Below are positions 1 to 12,524 of a stretch of DNA of 64,000 nt, one piece after another. This DNA comes from Oscheius sp. JU75. Lineage: Eukaryota; Nematoda; Chromadorea; Rhabditida; Rhabditidae. Within the stretch, counting starts at the first letter, position 1. Every line of letters begins with the position of its first letter. The stretch is taken from positions 3,410,001-3,474,000 of the forward strand of contig JASJZC010000005.1 of assembly GCA_037178855.1 (NCBI GenBank), written 5' to 3'. The notes below the pieces were generated by a model. The model made no database searches and was not told the origin of the DNA. It saw only the letters and a list, made by a program, of their open reading frames with translations. Made by a program: the position numbers and the translations under genes.

Positions 1-62
1 CGATATCCGGTTTCCTCTCACTGCCACAAAATATACTCTTCATTATTTTTGTTCGAATACAG

Positions 63-3000
63 TTACAGTGGATCTGTGATGGATCTACGACACCTTCTAT
101 TCGAGGTGATAGCTGTCAAAAGGGAGATCAGGGCGGCACAAGCAAAGACAATAAGCAGGAGTATAATACTGATGTAAATTGAGGGCTGAACACAAATGGC
201 GGGAAGAGATCCGCGTTCCTGAGATGTTCGATTGCCGTGTACACTCAGTCGAGTGTCTATTCGGACAGCTTCCTGATTGACCAGGGATCGAGCAGTTCGT
301 GGTGGACAGGAGTTCTGAAGATGGATATTTTCTAGAGAGAAGAGTTAACTTACTCGACTGCATTGTCCCGGCGCACAAACTGCCACCATACAGGCGATGT
401 CTACCTGTTCTCCATCGTCCACTCGGAAGGCAGACAGGGTAGCTTCCCATCCTATGGGACTCAACACCATTGAGGACATTAGTGAGGGCAGAAGAGCACA
501 GCCGTCAGCTATCAAATGAATGGAGCCAGTGGTGGAGCCTACTCTGTGAGCAGTGCAGTCTACTACTCGCAAGTTATGGGCTGGAAACATTTTAAAAGTC
601 ACAGAGCAAAGACTCACCTGGAACTCCGCTCTCGACCTTTATGAGAGCAACCAAGGGCTCCCCAATGTAGACATTGGAGACGGGCTTTCCTTTTCTTGTA
701 ATCTGAAGACTGATACTGTGCCGAACAGACTCCGGTCCCACGGCTATAGGAGATGGTCCGCTAGCCCTGTGTTCATGAATTGAACTTTCTTCGAACCTAC
801 CCCACAACTATTCCGCGATGAAGAGTTTCCGACTGGCTGTAGTTACAGGAGATGTGGTAGATTAGATCCTTTCCAGTCGTCACATCTAATGGCCAGACCC
901 GGTCGTTGCTCATGACTAGAACTACAGACAGCTGACCTTCGAACTCCAGAGCATTGCACCAAGTATTGTGACTAGGCCGAGTTACGAATATAGCAAACTT
1001 CTGTTTCTTGGTGACCAGAATACGACATTGTTCAAATCTCTCCGTGGCATAGACTGCTCCTGTGTAATTGTAACCCGAAGTGAAGGTAATGTTGACTCCG
1101 TTGTCGAAACATTCTGCCTCGACTGTTACCGAAGACGGATCGACGAAACCCATTTCGGACTCAATTGGAGCGACTTTTGGAACTGCTCCTGGCTCCATGA
1201 GACCGAGCTCGGATTCCAGACTGTTCTCTTCAGATCGGACCAAGGCTGAAGATTGTAGGAGGGTTGGAATAGGAGTCTTTGTTTCGAGTTGAGAGGTGTC
1301 GGTAAGATCTTCCAATTCCTGACTGCTCATATGGAAGATGTTCTGTTCGGAAGAGGCATCCAGTTGAGCAGCCACGGATACGAGGGTCGGATAGCGAGTT
1401 GTTGACTCATCAAGGAAGTTGTTTTCAAGCGAGACATCGTCGTGAGCATACACCTTTGATCCAGGTTCCGATTCGAACTGTTCAGCCTCTCCAGTTATGA
1501 TTGCAGTCGACAGAAAGCATTGTCGAGTGGATGGATTGTAGGAAAATGACTTGCAACTGAATGATGTTTTTTTGCAGCTATCGAAGCATTCTTCTACTCT
1601 GCCAATTCCACTGAGAGAAGAATACCGAAGTTCGTGTATGAGACTCTTATCTCCCGCCACCAAATGGAATTCGGAGGAAGCTGGCTGAGAAGAGACAGCT
1701 TTGGCTGCAGGTGGACAGGCTGACTCGTAAAAGTCAAAGTTTTCATCTGGCCCAATAGTTCCTTGCGGTCGTTGTCTGTCCAACAAATGGCATACTCTTC
1801 GGCTGACATCGTAGTTCACAGCATGGCATCCCCGCTGGCTAGAACAATGTCCTAAGCATTCTTCCGGTCCACTGTTAGGATGTTGAGTGATTTCTCGAGC
1901 ACCGGCCATTTTCGTTGTCAGAATCTTCTCATATGCGTAGGGTCTGTTGCACGAGACATCTGCCGACTCGGGAGAACAGAAGGGCTCGTAAAGATCTAGC
2001 TTTTTCGAAGGAACAGCCTCTTCCGAGGATTCGTCAGAAACAAAGCATTCGGATGAAAGGGGATCGAACTACAAGCTCTATTTGGGGTGAGGAATGTCCA
2101 AACCTGGAAAGATCTGCAGTGGAACAGAGTCGTGTCGGAACACTCTTGGATACAGCCACGAATGCTTCTTATTCCAACAGATACTCCGAATGAGGGAACA
2201 TCTGATCTTCTGGCCATAAGGAAGTCGACTCTCGCTCCCGGACATCTTTGTGAAGCTGCAAGCAAACTCTATTTTTGATAGGAACGAACAGACTTACGTG
2301 GGATGCAGTTGTTCTCCATGTAGACGACGTCTTCCGACCGAATAGCCTCATACTCTCGTCTCGTTTTCTTGTACACTCGACAAACTCTAAATGCGTTTGT
2401 CTCATCGCTCAATCCTTGTCAAACCGTAGCCTCTCGTCCCACTCGAATGCCGGACAGTCCTCCGCGAAACAAGCCTGGATACATTCCTTTTGAGAAAAGG
2501 CTATCCGCGACTGACTCTCCGCCCTCAATCGGACTCCTTTCTTCGTATCCACTACAAAAGTTGCTTCTTCACATCGTGGTGGAACTCTGAATCGGATTGA
2601 ATTGAACTGAACAATGATGACAAACTGTAAACAGGTCTTCTCGAAATAAAAGTAGTAGTCTCTGGGTTCGGCAGCGCCGAAGGGAATATCCGAGAAGAAT
2701 TCGCAGGTGGGAGAGCGACCAACTCGAAAGTTGAAGCCTTTACAGGGCAAGGTAGCTTCGCTGGATGGATGTGCATTTCGTCGACACAGATTGGCACAGG
2801 TCACCATGTCCAGCTGAAAAAGGTACTGTTGAAAAGTAATGTGTCACCAATATGGGGTGCATAAAAAAAATCGGGCTGAGGATGATATAGTTGAGCTACC
2901 ACAACAAGATCTCCGGCGACTTCACGTCCGAAACTGGCGTGTCATCTTATCATTTGACAGCACTTGACGTGTCAGGGTTAGTTAGTAGGACAGACAACCA

Positions 3001-3147
3001 CAGATATGAGTATTCTACCTTAGCTTGTACAATCGGAGGGAGTCGGATGGCTCCGGCAGACCGAATGAAAGCAGGTCTGTTAGGACTGGGACAGTCATGA
3101 TCCTGTGAAGAGACAAGAGAGAATAGGAGAGAATGAAGAAGCAGCAT
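63..3147 (-). CDS. PAN/ZP-domain transmembrane protein (NompA/NOAH-like)
   Basis: Probably an apical extracellular-matrix or cuticle anchoring protein; in NompA, NOAH and LET-653 this architecture sits at the epithelium-cuticle interface. The ATG at 3147 opens a signal peptide (MLLLHSLLFSLVSSQ). Five cysteine-rich PAN/apple repeats follow (about residues 20-480), each ending in a motif such as YYFYFEKTC, YMENNCIP, LYEPFC or FDFYESAC. After a Ser/Thr/Glu-rich linker comes a ZP domain (about 580-850; VEAECFDNGVNITF, then VDCTAHRVGST and CAPGQCSR|NSCPPR), then one membrane helix (SIYISIILLLIVFACAALI) and a short basic tail ending at TAA 63-65. Phase-checked introns are 315-353 (39 nt), 581-617 (37), 767-800 (34), 2069-2103 (35) and 2387-2424 (38); the first intron is longer (about 200 nt). 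The total is about 890 residues. NOAH versus NompA cannot be decided by eye. Confidence 0.85.
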
Positions 3148-3370
3148 GATGATCAATGCTGCTCGTCGGATGACACTCGAGGATCCAGTCGCTCCGGATC
3201 GGCCCGAGGACTATTGAAAAGTGCGCGACTTGAGGACAATCGAAGATAATAATATTTATTGAGCACCTTTGTCTGGCAATTTGGTATAAATAGGAGAAAT
3301 GAAAGACTAGCGAGGAGATGCACGACGACGAGGAAACAATACGGGGAAGTAAAGCCGGCTGGGATTTGGA

Positions 3371-5622
3371 TCACAAGGAAAAGGCTCCGTTTCGGAGATG
3401 ACGCACTGTCTCAGATGTCACTGGTTGGAATTCTTTCAAACGAGAGTTGAGCACATAGACAGGCTGGTCCTGTGAGGGAACGAAACCTGCCCGTTGCAGA
3501 TTCGTCTTCACTAACTTGAACGTCCCTTAATGATCATTGTTGTTGTTATGCGAGAGAATAGTACCTGTTCTATCCAAATCCGAACAGATTCTCAGGAATT
3601 GAGGTACAGCATACGAGGCGAGAGAAGTGGCAAGACATCTGGCGGCATTCAGAATGAACTCCTCGGTGGAAGCTCCTCCTTTCAAGACGACAGAAGCCAT
3701 TCCAGCACGACCCTCGTGTCCAGGGATAGAAACACCATAGACTGTAGCGTCGGCTACTCCGGACATGTGTTGCAAAATGGCTTCAACCTCGGTAGTCGAG
3801 ACATTCTCTCCTTTCCAACGAAACGTGTCTCCAGTTCTGTCCTTGAAGTAGACGTAGCCGAGTCTGTCCCAATGTAGAAGATCTCCCGAGACGAAGCAGC
3901 TGTCTCCATGAGAGAAGACATCTCGGATGATCTTCTTGTCCGTTTCTGACTTGTTCAAGTAGCCTTCGAACTGGAGAAGAGGATTATCCTTTCGAATGGT
4001 CGAGACCATAGCTCCTGTCTCGCCCGGATTACAGGCAACACAGAGTCCATTCGGTCTTCTCACTACCTCTCCCGTAACATCGTCCACTTTGATCAATCGA
4101 ACAGGATGCATCTTCTTGGTCAGAGGAGAAATTGGCAAGAAACCACAGGCTCCGACATGACCATCGATGTTAACCAGATTGGAGGTGCCTTCAGTCGATC
4201 CATAGACTTCCCCAATTCTGACTCGGAATCTGTCGACGAATCCCTGCCAAACTTCTGCTCTCAGACCATTTCCATACAGTATCCGAACACGATGCTGGGC
4301 TTCCTCGGGAACAACGGGCTGAGCCAGCAGATATCGACAGATCTCACCAATGTATTGGGACGCCTAAAGAGAGATTCATTCGTGTCTAAACAATAACTCA
4401 CGGTACAGTTGTACTTGACACAGTCCTTCCAAAAATTGCTGGCCGAGAACTTTTTTCGAATGACACAACTCGATCCTCTGACAATCGTTTGTCCAATTCC
4501 TGAAACTATCTGTCCTCTCTTAAGTGAATCTCTTTACCAAGTATGCCGGCAGCTGTGTGATAGATTGGCATCGACACGTAGATTCTGTCGGTCGGGTAGA
4601 CGCGGAAAGACTTGGCTGCTCCGACCACCATCGAATAATATCGGAAGTGCTTCATCACCGCCGCCTTCGGCATTCCGGTTGTTCCAGAGGTGTAGATGAA
4701 ACACAACACACCTAAAAAATTCTCGACCACTAATCGAAGTCGATGATTGCATACTCTTAAAATCGACGAGGTCCAGTTTTTTCGGTTCTACTTTTCGAGC
4801 GACTCGGAGTTTTGGGAGAATATTCGGGAAATGCGGACTCGTGCCGAATGTTTCGATCGAAACGCCTTTCGTTTTGAGAAGGTCAGTGGAAATTGTCTCT
4901 TGTAGCACTAAAACTCCGTCAGTTCAATTGTTATTCAACAATACCTGGTGCCAGAGTAGTCGAAGTCAAAATGGCCTTGGCTCTGCTAGTGGACACACAA
5001 TGAGCCAGTTGTTCTCTCTTCAAATTGCTGTTAATCCAGGCTGACACGACTCCTATTTTGGCCAGTCCAAGCCACGAAATAACAAAATCGACGCTGTTCT
5101 CCATGAACAAGGCGACAACATCTCCCGATCTCAAGCCTTGATCCTAAACTCTTCTAGTTGATTGCTCAGGCCGTGACTACTACCTGGAAATAGTTGGCAA
5201 CTCGGTTGGCTTCTCGATTCAGTTGTTCAAAAGTCAGCTGTCGACCAGTCTCGATGTCAATCACGGCCACTTGTCGACTGTTTTCCTTGACAATTTCCTG
5301 GAATATCTCGTGAAGACCCTTGTTCTGACGAAGACGTTTCCAGAGGTCCCATTTGATGTCCAGAATAAGGGCTAGTCCACTGAACTCGTTTTTACAGGAA
5401 GAAGTGGAAGAAGAGTCACCTGAGATCCCTATTGAGTGTCAAATACGACCTGTATATAAAATCCCCGTATACGAAAGTAATATAGACAAGTAGAACAATG
5501 GATAGGACTGCTCCAATGGGAATATTTTGAGCGAATATGGCAGATGTGACCAGTATGACAGTGACCAACTCCTCCAATCTCATCGAGGGCAGGATTCTGA
5601 ACTTTTCTTCTTGTTCCCACAT
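3371..5622 (-). CDS. Fatty acid transport protein / very-long-chain acyl-CoA synthetase (SLC27/FATP family)
   Basis: Activates long and very-long-chain fatty acids to acyl-CoA with ATP, at ER or plasma membrane. The family is clear: the AMP-binding P-loop [39 protein letters not shown], the [20 protein letters not shown] block and the C-terminal [16 protein letters not shown] all read in register across about eight introns of 37-43 nt. Phase-checked examples are 3526-3564 and the one before LCFIYTSG. N-terminal hydrophobic helices (about residues 15-40) match the membrane anchor of FATPs. The start used is ATG 5622. However, 5602-5639 is a perfect 38-nt phase-0 intron, and 5640-5745 is open in the same frame with a TTTTTCAG acceptor before it, so the true N-terminus may lie further upstream. 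Closest named relatives would be FATP1/4 or nematode ACS-20/ACS-22. Confidence 0.92.
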
Positions 5623-7153
5623 ACTCAAAAAGTCCTTACTTGGCGGACTTCTCTAGAATTTCGGGCGCCGTTAGAAGGCGCGCCGCCTCGGCCTGCGCCA
5701 TTCAGGAAGGAGGGCTCAGGAAGAAACGATGGCGGTACCCACGCTCTGAAAAAGTAGGAGAAGGTCAAGTGCCTCGTTTCGTAGTCAAATGGAGCGAGAG
5801 CGAAGATCTTTTCTGGAAGAGAGAAGGCGATCCAAGACTGACAGAACTCGTCTTTGCAATCCGCACCACAGAACGGGTCTTTCGAGTGGGATTAGGTAGC
5901 GAGAAGAAGGCTGCCAGACGTTTGTTTACCATAGATATCTCTTTACGATCGTCTGGTCTCATCATACTATGATAGTTTGGAGAAAGAGCTCCTACAGTAT
6001 ACAGTATACAAGAAAAGGATGAATCCAAAAAGTCATATATAAAGAGTAATACAGGAGAAAGGAAGGTGACAAAAATTAGAGGAGAAAGTGATATGAGACT
6101 TTGAAAGTGTGATATGTATCCTTGAACGGCGACTGTCGGTCCGGAAAGAGTCAGGCGTTTACAATGGAACCTGTTTGTGTCCGAAGGGGCTTCTTCCTTC
6201 GCTCACTGGCTACTGCCGCTACAGGGGATATAGCCCGTCCGACGGCTAATTGCTGCATACAGAACTTTCGGAGGTCAATCTGTAGGACACCACATGACTT
6301 ATCCTCTAAGAATGCACTGGCATACTTTCCAGTTTCTCTCAATCTGTCCCATATGTTTGTAGTTGAAAGTCTGGTCAAAACGAAAGACAACTGTTCCAGT
6401 TAGACGACAGATTCGCGAAAGAACGTGCCAAGTTGCGGACTTTCGTTTTCGCGCGGCCTTTTACGGTTTGCCAGTTCCAGCTGATGACAGCCGTTGTTTA
6501 CTCCCTCTCAGGAGACGAAAGGAAAGGGGACAAAGAGAGGCTTCGAGTCGGATCATTCGTCGATTCGAAGTGTGTCAGAGATGTAGAGAAAAAGGTTTCC
6601 CACTGATAAACAGCCTGGATGCAGGCGAACGAGGAAAACAGTGGTCAGATTGGGGTCAAGAAGAGGACTTGTGAGGCCGGCGCCAAAGGGTCGGACAGCG
6701 CTTTGACACCTTTCTGTCCTTTTGTTCAGGCAGAGAGATAGAGGCTCCGGGTAAACTGAAGCTATTGAAAGAGCCTTTGTTCATCTCGAGAAGCGGTGAT
6801 TAAAACAACTTTTAGAGTATTTTAATATTCCTAAGGACCCAAACACGAATGGAACTAAACAATAGTGTTGTTTTGAAATGCCAAAAGAAGACTGAGAAAG
6901 GAGCGACGTCCAAGCGAACCTGGATGACCCAGATCGCCGACGACTGTCCAAAAACTCGACGAAACCGGTTGATCCCCGACGCTAGAACCTGCTGGCCATG
7001 GGTGAAAATATCCCCACCCGTATCACTAACACCTAGCTTTTTCGCTATCACGGACTCTCACTTTTTGGCGGAAAGCGCTATTGAAAAAATGTTACAAAAA
7101 AGTTAATTATTGAAAGAGCATGGAGCCTTTTCAAAAAGTTCCAAACAATTCGA
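5623..7153. other. Gene-poor interval, 5' side of the FATP gene and of an orphan gene
   Basis: It holds a possible upstream coding exon of the FATP gene at 5640-5745 (minus strand; no ATG of its own). It also holds a minus-strand reading frame at 6151-6390 (contains IDLRKFCMQQLAVGRAISPV, with a possible 47-nt intron) that I do not recognise and cannot confirm as a gene. Nothing else between 6400 and 7150 looks coding. The two genes diverge, so promoters are expected here. Confidence 0.4.
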
Positions 7154-7667
7154 ATGTCAACACATCCTGCCAGCAGCTACGGTAGATTCTTTTCTCATCG
7201 AAAAGCCACCTTTTCCAGGGAATTCCCTCCCAAGAAAATGTGCCATAATCCGGAGAACTTACCAAGGAGATGACGTGGAAAAGACGGAACTGCGCTTCGT
7301 GTCCTACAGAAGACCGGGCGGCGAGCTGAACAAGACGGAGTTTTTCGGAGAGGTCGAGCAGTTTCTGAGGGAGCAAATGGAGGACATGGGCAAGAAAGAA
7401 AACGAGAGTCAGCTGACGGTATCGACTCATCGTCAGAAGGAGCGCTGTTCTGTGAAAAAGGCCATTCGCAGTCTGGAGAGACTCATCCAATACTACACTC
7501 AAATGTCTCAAAGCTCGACGGATCCCCAGTACGGTATCCTCAAAATGACTATCGAATCTGTCCTAACTGATGTCCGAAAATGTGGGGAAGAAGTCGATTC
7601 CACACTTATGGAGAGGATTCGAATGCTGAACAAGATCCGGATGACCAACAGCGAGTCGACGGATTGA
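7154..7667 (+). CDS. Unrecognised small helical protein
   Basis: I do not recognise this protein. The ATG at 7154 starts MSTHPASSYG. A 37-nt GT...AG intron (7182-7218, phase 1) then joins in frame to NSLPRKCAIIRRTYQGDDVE and a long open exon ending at TGA 7665-7667. The product is about 160 residues, hydrophilic and charged, predicted largely helical in its second half (CSVKKAIRSLERLIQYY and a DVRKCGEEVDSTLMERIRML segment), with no signal peptide or membrane helix. An AATAAA at 7688-7693 follows closely. The intron that exactly restores the frame and the poly(A) signal are the main evidence that it is a real gene. Confidence 0.6.
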
Positions 7668-7687
7668 GCAAAAAAGCAGTATTTTAT

Positions 7688-7693
7688 AATAAA
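7688..7693 (+). terminator. Poly(A) signal AATAAA
   Basis: AATAAA hexamer 21 nt after the stop codon of the orphan gene ending at 7667. Confidence 0.6.
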
Positions 7694-7750
7694 CTCTTTC
7701 TTGGAAACAATCAAAAAGGATATTTACAGACATCAAGGTACAGGAATTGT

Positions 7751-9040
7751 CTACAGGTGTTCTAATTTTGGTTTGAGGTAAAAAAGTAGAAAATAGCCGG
7801 CAGCCATGCTGCTGATTGCTTCGATTTCATACTTGTGTTTCTGTTTTCGGAGGTATTCCAGCTCGTGGACGAGGTTCTCTTCTCCCAGTCCTTTGGCTCT
7901 TCTCAAAACGCGCGTTATCTTCGTGTAGTCGCGGTTCAGAAGCGGAATATACTGGCTGTCGTCCACTCCCAGAGCTACCACTTCTGACGGTTTCACTCTA
8001 AAATAAGCACTTTTCGACAAACAGGACAGGCAAACCCTAGCCACTGGATGTCTCTCACAAAAGCGCTCCTTCCTTCCACCTTTTCCGATGTCGCTCCGTA
8101 TTTGTACGTCAGAAAAATCTCCATTCCTAAAAAAAAATTCTTATTGTCAAAGAACGAGCGGTACCATGAGGATCTGCATCAAATATTCCGTAAATTGGTA
8201 TGCTCAATTTTGCTATTAGCCACCGGAGGAACTTGCGAGTGCAGATGTCCGGATACCCTTTGCCCTATAATGTGACGTGTAAACAGATTGAAAAAGAATT
8301 AACTGTGACGAGAATGCTATTCGGGAAAGACTTGAAATATTGGTCATCGATGAGTTTTTGAAAAGTGGCGTCTTTCTCAATGACTAGGATGAATCTGGCT
8401 GTGGAAATGGGTCGTGAGGTTGTCAAACTTTCTAAAAAATAAAGTTTCTTTGACAAAAGGAAAAAAAGACCTGCTATGAGAAGAGTCTGCATTTTGCAGT
8501 CGATCACTGTTTCATCTGTGGGCAGAAGTATCAGATCCCCCATGAGAAGGCCTTTTGAACTCGACACCTACACAAAATCAGCAAACCATCATAATTACAA
8601 CAAACCACATTGAGCTGGTCTCGTTCGCAATGGAGAAGATGACATACTTGTGTGAGAGACCTATCGAATTTGCTCTGGGTGCCATACAGCGTCTTGTGAT
8701 CGTAGTAGAGGTCTCTAGGATTCGATTTAGACAGAACAGAATGGAAGTACCGTTTTGTAGAAGATTTTCCTGTACAAAGCAGGCTGTGGACCTGGGCGAG
8801 AACACATATATCTTGAGCTAATTTGACGCCAGTTCGTGGTGTGTAATTGATGACTGGGTCGTCTTCTTTGTCTGATCTGAAAGAAAAGTTATTTCGATGA
8901 AAATAAGAGAGAGGAAAAGAAACAGACGTTTTTAAGCGTACTTTCGCTGGAATATCTGGTAGAAGAAGCTGTTGTATCAGATTCAAAAACGACCTCTCTA
9001 TTTTGTTTCTCGTTCTCCTCCTTTCGACATCATCAGGCAT
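7751..9040 (-). CDS. spo-11: SPO11 meiotic double-strand-break transesterase
   Basis: Topoisomerase VI A-like protein that makes the DNA breaks starting meiotic recombination. The winged-helix part carries the catalytic tyrosine context NPRDLYYDHKTLYG (compare RDIYY in other SPO11s). The Toprim part is complete: SSSKGLLMGDLILL, FILVIEKDATFQKLIDD, the metal-binding YGIFDADPHG, then MEIFLTYKYGA and QWLGVKPSEVVALG. The C-terminus (KQKHKYEIEAISSMAAGYF) also matches the family. At least six introns join in phase (for example HG|MEIFLTYKYG and LNV|VSSSKG). The first intron is a pyrimidine-rich 51-nt one starting GTCTGT, a multiple of three. ATG 9040 gives MPDDVERRR; TAG is at 7751. It lies 183 nt downstream of CTF18 on the same strand, so the two may share a transcript. 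Confidence 0.93.
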
Positions 9041-9132
9041 CTAATTAGCTACAAATGTAGAATAAACCAGGAGCGAAAGTAGAACGTTTGTTAGCTATAC
9101 GGATACATCTGGAGACACAATTTCATGGAACG

Positions 9133-9138
9133 TTTATT
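9133..9138 (-). terminator. Poly(A) signal AATAAA (minus strand)
   Basis: TTTATT on the plus strand, 86 nt past the CTF18 stop and before the SPO11 start; fits the 3' end of CTF18 inside a short intergenic spacer. Confidence 0.5.
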
Positions 9139-9223
9139 CAAAATGAACAGATTTACAGATCTCGAAAACCAGTATCAAGTTGTCTAAGTGGAATGAAACA
9201 TACTTCGTAAATGTTCAGTATTG

Positions 9224-12136
9224 TCACGGGAACACATTGAAAAGACGGACATTTTTTCGGACAGCAGCGCTCACGTTTCCATTGAAGTGGAAGTAGAGAG
9301 TGACTGGACTAGTCTCGTTTGCTCGACGGATATTTTCTACGGCCAGCATGGCCCTGTTCCCTTGTTTCTTCTCAGAGTCCTCCCTAATCTCGGACTGCAC
9401 CCGATACAGTTCAATCTAAACACATTGTTAAAAGCAAAGGGCTAAACGTACATGACGGGCGATCATCTGTCGAATGCTGTTAGGACACGCATTTCGATGA
9501 CTAACATCCGAAAGATCGAAGAGGGTCAATACATCGATTCGCCTACAAAAACACATATCCAGTGCATTGAAACAAAACGAACGGTTGGAAAATGAAGTGG
9601 ACTTGAGTGCTGACCATCGTTGGAGCAAATGTCAGACCAAAACTATGCATTGTGGTCACGGCTCCTCTCATTATTTCTCGGTCCTTCTTTCCGTACAGCT
9701 GCTCGTTCATCTGAAGTTTTTGAATGGACTACTGTTTGATTAAGGTTACCGGTTTGATTTGAGGCTGGACGATCGATACGATGAAAGGTAGAAGATCCTG
9801 GACCATTTCTTCGACAGTTCTTCTTCCTGAAAGTTGACTGCGGATAGTAGCCAAGGTATCCTGTGATTCTCGGTGTCGCTGTACCATGTCTTGTTCGAAC
9901 TTGGGAAATTGAAGATTGACTCTGGAAATAATATCAGTCGAGCTAAAAAAGAAGCAGTTACTTGTGGTGCGTGGCGATTATGAGATGAAGAAGAGCGTAG
10001 AAGGCGATCTCGTAGCGCATGACAGTGTAATTCTGACTATGGCTGACGACTCTATTAATCTCGTCGTGAAAGAGGAAAGTATCCGAAGCGCGATAGAGCG
10101 TCTTGATTGGAAGTGATAGTCGAAGGTAGTTGGAGTGGAGGCCGGTCACAAAGCGCTCATTTCCCTCTCTCGCAACATACTTCTGGATTGTTTGAATTCG
10201 CCTTGCCTCGTTGTGCAGCATTCTCTTGCTGAAAACTGAAATTTTGATAGCTAACAACCGCCTACTTGTCCAGATGGCGCCCAAACTCTAAAATCGTGGA
10301 CCAGCCATCAAACATGGAAGAACTGGATAGATTTTCTGCTTCGACTGCCTAAAAGATTGCATTGAAAGATTACAAAAGACAAACTTCTTGGATGTCCTTC
10401 AATGTAACACAGCTGTGAGCTTGCTTAGTGGCAGCTGCGATATACTGTAGAGCATTCAACGCGTGACGAACATCACAGCTACAAAGCTGAACAAGACGAA
10501 GAAGACTGTTGCGATCGACTCGGATCTCTTCGCGACAAGCAATTTGGGAGAATCTCTCCACTAGACGATCCTCTTTCGGCGGAGTCATGAGGACAGAGAG
10601 TGCAATTGGACGAAGTTCTCGCAGTGAACGGGCAAAACTAAAAAATAATTGGGACGAAAGAGATGGAAAGTGATACAGATTGTTACAGATGCAGATTATG
10701 GGTCTACGGAGCATTTTTTTGCCAGAAGCCTGAACAGCTTTGATCAGATGGCGGACAGAGTCAGCAGGAGCTCCGTCGATCTCATCGATAATCAAACAGT
10801 TCGGCCGTCCTCTTCCGTTCTAAGACATTTACAAACTACAAATTGAAGTCAAGTACCGAAGAAATAGTCCGAGTGCTTCTCGCGGCACCTTCCAGAACTC
10901 TTTCGAAATCGGCTACTGTCCTACTGTCACTTCCATTGATCTCCACGGTGTCGTAACCGGCATGTCTTGCCACAATCTTTGCCAACGTCGTTTTTCCAAG
11001 ACCAGCCGGACCGGAGAGGAGAAGAATCTGTCGAAAAAACATAAGAAGAAGATAGACGTTTACCTTGTTAGCAGGCCGTCTAATTTTGCCGGAATCTAGG
11101 CAGAATATTTCCTTTTTGTTTTCATCCACCAACTGATCTAGCTCGCTCAATTTACGACGGAAAACGCACTCGTCCCAGAGCTTGAGCCAGGTCAGCAAAT
11201 TTCGATTGATTTCCTGAACAAAAGCTATTCAGATTTCCAAAGTGTTTACATCGTCGCTGACTAGTTCGGCGAAACCTTTCGGAGCATACTTGTCCACCCA
11301 AAGGGCAGAGTTCCCACTTTCCAGTCTTTGAACAGATTGAATCTCTGCAAATTGTTCTTCCTCCTCGCGACGAGTTTCTATAGTCTTCCTGAAAATCTTT
11401 CCTTTTTAGAGACAAGCTGGAAATTGCCTCAATTCCTCCACTTCCTTTGAGATATTATCAAATGCGTACATGAGATTTTCCCTTTTCTCTATCTTCTTCA
11501 ACCGTTTCATAGCTTTTCCTTCGTTAAATAGTCGAACATAGAAACGCTGATCATTCGTATCGCTGCTTACCCCCATCCAGTCACTTCCATCAATTGGTGG
11601 CATTGTTAGGATCTGAACCAGTAAGTTCCTTTGAAAGAGAAACAATATCACTTGTCCCCACACACGCTGCTCAGTTTGGCCATCTGCTACTGTTTTGCCA
11701 TTTGAATGATTTCCACTTTTCCGAGATCGAGCTTCGACTATCTTGTGAGTTATTCGGTCCAGAATTTCTTCCTCGATCAGCTGTCTGTAGCGTTTCGACT
11801 CCCGTTCTTCCAGTGTCAGAGGCATTCGCAAGTGCCAATCTGAAACGAGTACTTAGAAAAAGAAATTGAGGAAAAAGAACCTAAAGGATGGGAAATGGTG
11901 GGATCGTCCTCGATCATCTCACAGAATCGTCTTTTTCCGGATCGACGATCCAAGCCATTCAACTCAGCCAACGCATTTGCATTTTGACCCGCCGTCTCAT
12001 TGACAAAAGTCTCGATTTCCCTCTCTTCATCGTCATCTCTGGAAATCAACTATTTCAATCAAGGATTGAAGAAGACGAACGGGTAATGTAGCACCTCCTC
12101 ATCGTCGCCGGCAATAACATTGAATTCGTCGTCCAT
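9224..12136 (-). CDS. CTF18, alternative clamp loader (RFC-like) large subunit
   Basis: AAA+ subunit of the Ctf18-RFC complex, which loads or unloads PCNA and is needed for sister-chromatid cohesion. Seen: an acidic N-terminus MDDEFNVIAGDDEE; LWVDKYAPKGFAELVSDD and NLLTWLKLWDECVF before the ATPase; Walker A GPAGLGKTTLAKIVARHAG; VEINGSDSR; Walker B-type IIDEIDGAPADSVRHLI; RRPIICICN; and a C-terminus ending FNGNVSAAVRKNVRLFNVF, the conserved CTF18 tail. About a dozen introns of 36-51 nt were followed. The first (45 nt, between DDEE and LISRDDDEE) and last (36 nt, after ARH) are phase-checked. One internal 39-nt intron (after VWGQ) has no stop and keeps frame. Length is about 810 residues, somewhat shorter than the human protein. 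ATG 12136, TGA 9224-9226. Confidence 0.93.
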
Positions 12137-12524
12137 CTATTACTACTGTACATGTCAAACCCGAAACAATATGAAATAAATGGTCGCGAAGGCGCAGAAA
12201 GGACAGAACTTGAAATCTTACAGGGTTTATTTTTCAAATCAACAACTTTAATGACGAAAATAACCGTTATTGAACTAGAGAAAACGAGACAATCACGGGA
12301 TTGGGGGGCTCACCGATTCAGCAACAAGGATAGTCAAACTTATGACGAGGTTGAAAATGAAATTACGAGTTCGACATTATGGAAAGGGGTTGAGAAAAAA
12401 ACTACCCAAAACGAGCAATTTACTCGACAGAGATCTATGTCGCTGGACAATAAATTAAAAGGGGGAAACTAAAAAACGATTAAAAAACAAAATTCAGTAC
12501 TCAATAAACTGGTTTTGAAGATGT
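12137..12524. other. Spacer between G3BP-like gene and CTF18
   Basis: 388 nt between the stop of the G3BP-like gene and the CTF18 ATG, both on the minus strand. It holds a minus-strand AATAAA (12226-12231). I see no coding potential I would defend; a plus-strand frame at 12152-12472 looks like chance. Confidence 0.5.

Noticed and set aside
12152-12472. Plus-strand frame antisense to the 12.1-12.5 kb spacer
   Set aside because: No recognisable motif and it overlaps probable 3' UTR of the G3BP-like gene.
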